From Epiperipatus broadwayi (taxonomy: Eukaryota > Onychophora > Udeonychophora > Euonychophora > Peripatidae): 64,000 nt of DNA. The notes beneath the pieces are model-generated. The model ran no database searches and had not been told where the DNA came from. It was given only the letters and a program-made list of their open reading frames with translations. Below are positions 59,893 to 64,000 of the stretch, piece after piece; positions within the stretch are counted from its first letter, which is position 1, and each line of letters opens with the position of its first letter. The position numbers and the translations under genes are program-made. The stretch spans positions 1,364,001 to 1,428,000 of the forward strand of contig JAQFVV010012497.1 in the NCBI GenBank assembly GCA_028023455.1. Reading direction: 5' to 3'.

Positions 59893-61258
59893 TTACATCG
59901 GGTCTCATTTTATGTGGATTTTTTAAATGTAATTTTGAAGTTATGCGATTCATGTTTCTTCTTAATATATTTGTATGCAGTTTTCTTTTATGCAATAAAA
60001 ATTATTAGATCAGAAGTCGAGCTCTGATAATGTGCTATTACCTTAAATATAAATTTCGTGCACTCACACATCATATTTAAAGTAATAGCGCAATATCGGA
60101 GTTCAACTTCCATCTAATAATTTCAATATTTTTAGTGCTTTATAATGGTACTGTAATAGATTTTATGCAATAAAGAAGTTCATAATTCACTTAAAATCAG
60201 GATTTCCCATTTTATATATACACATTAAATTTTACAAGATTATAATGTAAATCTGTTCAAATGTTATAGATGCCTATACTATGCATGTTGTTGTTTTTGC
60301 ATTTTAAATCACATTCTATTTTTGCTTTTTAAAAAAAGAGTACATGATCAATTAATCATTTAATGTCCACAAGTTTATTTTTAAAAGGTGAGTAACAGTG
60401 GTGGGCACAATTAAATTTGACAATTAAAAATTAAAATCTGATTTTTAATTGTAATTAATAATTTAAAAATTACGTAATGTGATCTGAAATTAATGTGATG
60501 AGAAACATTGAAATTTGATTTTTAAATAGAATTGAAAATTAAAAAATTAAAGAAAAAAATAAGAATTTAATTTTTAACTGGTAGTTTTAATTAAATTTTG
60601 CCCAACAACGATGAGTAGGTGTTTTTTTATTATCATAAGTCTAAGTTCTTATTTTAATTTTAAACTTTTAGTTTATCCTAATGGAGAGGAAAAAACACCC
60701 AAGAAAATGAATTTCTTTGGAAACAAAAATTTCAGTTTTAGATCACTTAGTGAAATGGGAATGATCAATGGTGATTGTAAAACATTTTAGTTTGGGCAAG
60801 TCCACTATAAGAGCAATTTAAAAAAATGAAGTTGTATGTCTTCTTGTGATGAATCTGATACCAGTTCACAAATGAACTTGCATATCATCAAATAGCAATA
60901 ATGATTAAAATATTGTACATGTATGAAAAAATGTAAAATACTGTAAATTACGCATAAAAATATATTGTTTTGAATAAAATTAAATACTGTAGTTAATAAA
61001 AAAAGTAAAAAAGTTTGTCTTGTATCAATTTTTTTCAAATTTGAAATTTTTTATTAGTCATATTTTATTTCCTTATTTTTTTTTTTATGTGAATTTTAAA
61101 ATAATTTTACATTGTTGCTTTTCTTTTTTGCGATTTTTGAAAATTGCAGTACATATCTCCCATTTTTCAAGGTAAGTTAAGTCTATTTGTGTGCGATTTC
61201 TTTTATGCACGTTTTCTGAGGAACCTATCTACCGCATAAAACGAGACCCAGGTGTACA
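59893..61258. mobile_element. possible Tc1/mariner-pogo (Tigger-like) non-autonomous element
   Basis: Left end ta-catcgggtctcattttatg and right end (complement) ta-cacctgggtctcgttttat are inverted repeats next to TA dinucleotides. Subterminal repeats ttatgcgat / tcttttatgca recur inside both ends. No transposase was identified. The long interior is otherwise spacer and holds the 60.0 kb palindrome. Confidence 0.45.
60000..60160. repeat. palindromic insertion with 14-bp flanking repeats
   Basis: Arms 60001-60050 and 60073-60121 are inverted repeats (attattagatcagaagtcga...ttaaatat). Direct 14-bp ttttatgcaataaa flanks at 59986-59999 and 60161-60174. Confidence 0.65.
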
Positions 61259-61500
61259 TGTAATTGTAAAAATCAAGATAACTGCAGTGTTTTAATGCAA
61301 TTAAATACAGTAAAAACCAACATTTTGAAAGAAAGGAAACTGGAGTCTGAAAGCACTTATTAATAAAAAGTATGTCTACAATTAGCTTGAAACTTGCAAA
61401 TGGCTTTGAAATGTAGTAGATTTTTTTTTACTTTTTCTATTTCTAATAGAAAATGAATGAGCTAACTATCCGATATTTTTATTTGATGAAATGTCCTACT
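61259..61500. other. spacer
   Basis: Nothing recognised. Confidence 0.4.
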
Positions 61501-61504
61501 TGAC

Positions 61505-61615
61505 TTGATGCAGTAGTAGAGTGGCAGAGTCTGGAGCCCAAGATTAAGAGATTACTGTTCAGCTTGGTTACTTCCAGTGCTCGAACTTCTTATGAACTTC
61601 GAATAAACCAACAAT
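61505..61615 (+). repeat. SINE2-like repeat, best copy
   Basis: ttgatgcagtagtagagtgg holds a good pol III A box (tagtagagtgg). About 45 bp on, ttggttacttccagt is a degenerate B box; tgctcgaacttcttatgaac closes the element. A tRNA-derived origin is likely but unproven. Confidence 0.5.
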
Positions 61616-62230
61616 TATTTATTTTTAACTTGAAAGAAGTAAGAGTTCTTCAAATGCATAAGGACAACTAACTACTTTATGAATAAAGGCTAATGAGATT
61701 TGAAACCTTTTGACTTGCTCTTTATTTAAAGGGAGTTTGATTTTATTTTATTCTGGCGCTAAAATTGACCAAATTATATATTTTAATTATTCTATTGCAT
61801 TCTTGCAATTGCATTCGATATGATTTTTCTTCTATATGTTTCTTGGAAGTTAATAAAAATGGAAGTTTGAACATAATTGCAGGAATTCTGAGTTTTTGCT
61901 TAATTGTGGGTGGGTGGGGGTCTATTTTAGGTAGAGAAAAATGAGATTATTCTAAAAAAAAAAAAAAAAAGTACGTTTTAAAGTATTAAATTTTCTACTC
62001 GTTTTTATTTTTCATTTTTCAATCTTTTTTTTTAAACAAAGTATTTTCTGTAGAATAAAATTGTATATGGAAATAGAAAAATTCAGTCATCTGGCTGCAA
62101 TCAACTCATTGTTAACCCCCGCCCCCACTTTATCTCATTAAAATTGTATATCCAAAATTATTTTAGTTAATTTTGTTGAAATTACTTTTTTTTTTTTACT
62201 ATTTATTATTTTTGTGTAAAAAATTTTAAG
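61616..62230. other. spacer with homopolymer runs
   Basis: A-run at ~61953-61970 and ggtgggtgggggt at ~61905. No gene. Confidence 0.4.
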
Positions 62231-62234
62231 GCGG

Positions 62235-62400
62235 TAGTAGTTTTTAATTGTGGTGCCATCTATTATAAGCTTGAGTGATCATCGATTACCACAAGCATTT
62301 TAAATCCTCAGACCAGTTTCTAACTTTTGCCTTTATCAATCAGAATCAGGATTCAAAGTTGGAAGGTCTGTAGACATACATCTAGCAAACACCTTCAATT
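62235..62400 (-). repeat. FB1 relic with eroded ribozyme core
   Basis: 'gtggtgccatctattataag', 'cttgagtgatcatcgattac' and the minus-strand string ttgataaaggcaaaagttag + AAACTGGTCTGAGGA. GAAAC-nn-GTC and the stem II position are still recognisable. Confidence 0.5.
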
Positions 62401-63110
62401 CCATTTTAATGTTAAAGCTAAAAACCTGAAATTCAAATCAGTATAAGGTTTTGAATTAAAGCTTGAAACTGATCTAAGGATGAGGGATTTGAAAGATATC
62501 TAGTAATCACTGATTATTTGGGAGAGCTGTGAACTAGACAGATAAGATGATTTGTTGCTAAAATATATATAAAGTCTAGAGTGAATGATTTTTTTATAAT
62601 AGTTGAAAATTTCTTAAACAGTCTTGCAATTTTTTAAGATACAATTTGACCACTATTAATCTAAAATAGTGCTTTGCAAGTTTTTCGGATTAATGTTTCT
62701 TTTTGATACTCAATGTTAATAACAAAAATGAAATATTAAAGCTTAGAAAGTTTTATTATTGTAGAATACTGTGATAATTAAACAAAATTAAATGATAATT
62801 TATTAAAAAATGCTATTTGCAAAAGATTTTTAAATAAAAAACTAAATTTATCACTTAATTTTTTTAATAAAGATTTTGTTGAGGTGATGCAGCTTTTTGT
62901 ATTTTGATCTCTTGACATTATAATTATATATATTAAGTAATAATTCATTAATTTTTGTTCATCTATGCCAGAATATTTTTCTAATTTTTTAATCAAATTA
63001 TTTAATTGTCTTTTGCATCGATATGAAGTTTATATTTGATCTAATTGCTGATACTTGCCTCTATGTAATAAAGAAATCCATTTCTCCTATTCCAGTTCTG
63101 CCATCTTGTA
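62401..63110. other. AT-rich spacer
   Basis: No gene recognised. Confidence 0.4.
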
Positions 63111-63119
63111 TAGACTCGA

Positions 63120-63350
63120 ATAATTACTAGGTGCCAGCTGATGTGCTTAATAAATTCCTTCTGAGTGCTGTTCTATCATGTCCTGAGATTAGTTTCTAGT
63201 TTATTATTTTCAATAGTAAAAAATCCAGATGAATTAGATCCAGGTCCAATCTCCTTACTAATGAAAGCTAGTTTGAGAATATGGATTTATTAAATAATGT
63301 AATCTGGCATTTATTGATTATTTAAGCTTTCACAAGGTGGCAGAATTCAA
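63120..63350 (-). repeat. FB1-related relic
   Basis: Minus strand contains actagaaactaatctcagga. The plus side has 'tactaatgaaagctagtttg' and 'tttattgattatttaagctt' and ends in 'aaggtggcagaattc'. A decayed two-armed copy. Confidence 0.4.
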
Positions 63351-64000
63351 GCAGGAGAAATAAATTTGCTACTTAAAAGTCATGATTGGCCAAAGATGTG
63401 ATGTTTTATTACTTTATTTGAAACAAAATTTAAAAATTTTATTACATTTCTAACTTGCATAATGCAATTATGTTAATGCAAATTGTTGTATAATTTTATC
63501 ACAGCATAAGCGATACAAAAATTAATAATCTTTGCATATTATGATAGTTGTAACATTTCAAACATTATAACAAATTACAGATTATCTGATTCTGAAATAA
63601 TTTGAGTTAAGCTGCAATTATTTTTTACATTCAAAATAGTTAGTTATTCATTGTCATTTGGAAAATGGATAAAGGATAGAGTAATTTCTAGGATAATTGT
63701 ATTAGTCATATGGATAATAATAAGTATATGAGTACTGAGTTTATGGTTAGCATTACATTTTTTTGGAAATGGGAGAGGTAAAAAATGCAAATCATTAAAT
63801 TTTTAAATGAAAAAAAAAAACCCTAAATCTTTTATTACTCATAGCAAATGCAATCTGTCTTAAGCGTTTTTGTAGGATTTAGATTTTCATCATAAATTGT
63901 GGAAATACATTCATCTAAATTTCTTCATTCAAATGTTGTAAATTAACAAGATTATATGGCAATGTATATTTTTGTTAATATGTTGTTTTAGATAGTTTTT
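63351..64000. other. AT-rich spacer to window end
   Basis: No gene or repeat recognised. Confidence 0.4.

Noticed and set aside
1-64000. CRISPR array or bacterial operon
   Set aside because: No regularly spaced short repeats with unique spacers; composition and content are those of an animal genome.

Overview
This 64 kb window looks like non-coding, repeat-filled DNA from an AT-rich animal, most probably an invertebrate with a large genome. The basis is the content: RTE-type and other non-LTR retrotransposons, Penelope-like elements (PLEs) with GIY-YIG endonucleases, hAT MITEs, tRNA-derived SINEs and very long AT-rich spacers. I cannot name the species. I found no host protein-coding exon, rRNA, functional tRNA or CRISPR array. 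Every long open frame that I recognise is a fragment of a transposable element, and nearly all of these carry stops or frameshifts.

Layout. 1-5 kb: a PLE endonuclease remnant, a small foldback, an array of ~300 bp repeats in inverted and direct orientation, and a palindromic PLE-terminus-like segment. 5.9-9.8 kb: a decayed but nearly complete LINE on the + strand (SGNH-like segment, endonuclease, reverse transcriptase, Cys/His tail). 10-16 kb: palindromes, a tRNA-Gly SINE, two oppositely oriented copies of one hAT MITE, and short tandem duplications. 16.1-17.4 kb: a 1.2 kb inverted array of a hammerhead-bearing repeat (here FB1). 18-24 kb: SINE-like and dimeric repeats plus a member of a second hammerhead-bearing family (FB2). 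24.2-26.1 kb: a minus-strand RTE LINE interrupted by FB1. 27-32 kb: two more SINEs and spacer. 32.9-34.6 kb: the best-preserved PLE, with an intact YIDD. 35-44 kb: SINEs, an FB1 copy, RTE fragments and dimeric repeats. 44.5-45.6 kb: the FB2 tandem/inverted array. 45.7-46.0 kb: another foldback. 48-52 kb: a minus-strand LINE with a nested hAT MITE. 52.1-52.6 kb: PLE endonuclease. 52.7-55.8 kb: a plus-strand LINE with an internal deletion. 56-64 kb: palindromes, a minus-strand PLE endonuclease, a Tigger/pogo-like TIR pair and relics.

Main discovery candidate. Two unrelated repeat families (FB1 and FB2, units ~455 and ~465 bp, no coding capacity) each contain a hammerhead-ribozyme core: CUGAUGA, a stem II with compensatory changes between copies, GAAA, an ultra-short 2-bp stem III, an NUH cleavage triplet and a matching stem I. 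Both occur as tandem plus inverted arrays flanked by 13-14 bp target-site duplications. This resembles the metazoan retrozyme / PLE hammerhead system, in which small self-cleaved (circular) RNAs are reverse-transcribed and reinserted. Four separate PLE endonuclease remnants nearby make PLE enzymes a plausible, unproven mobiliser. The palindromic way these copies insert appears to be the less described feature.
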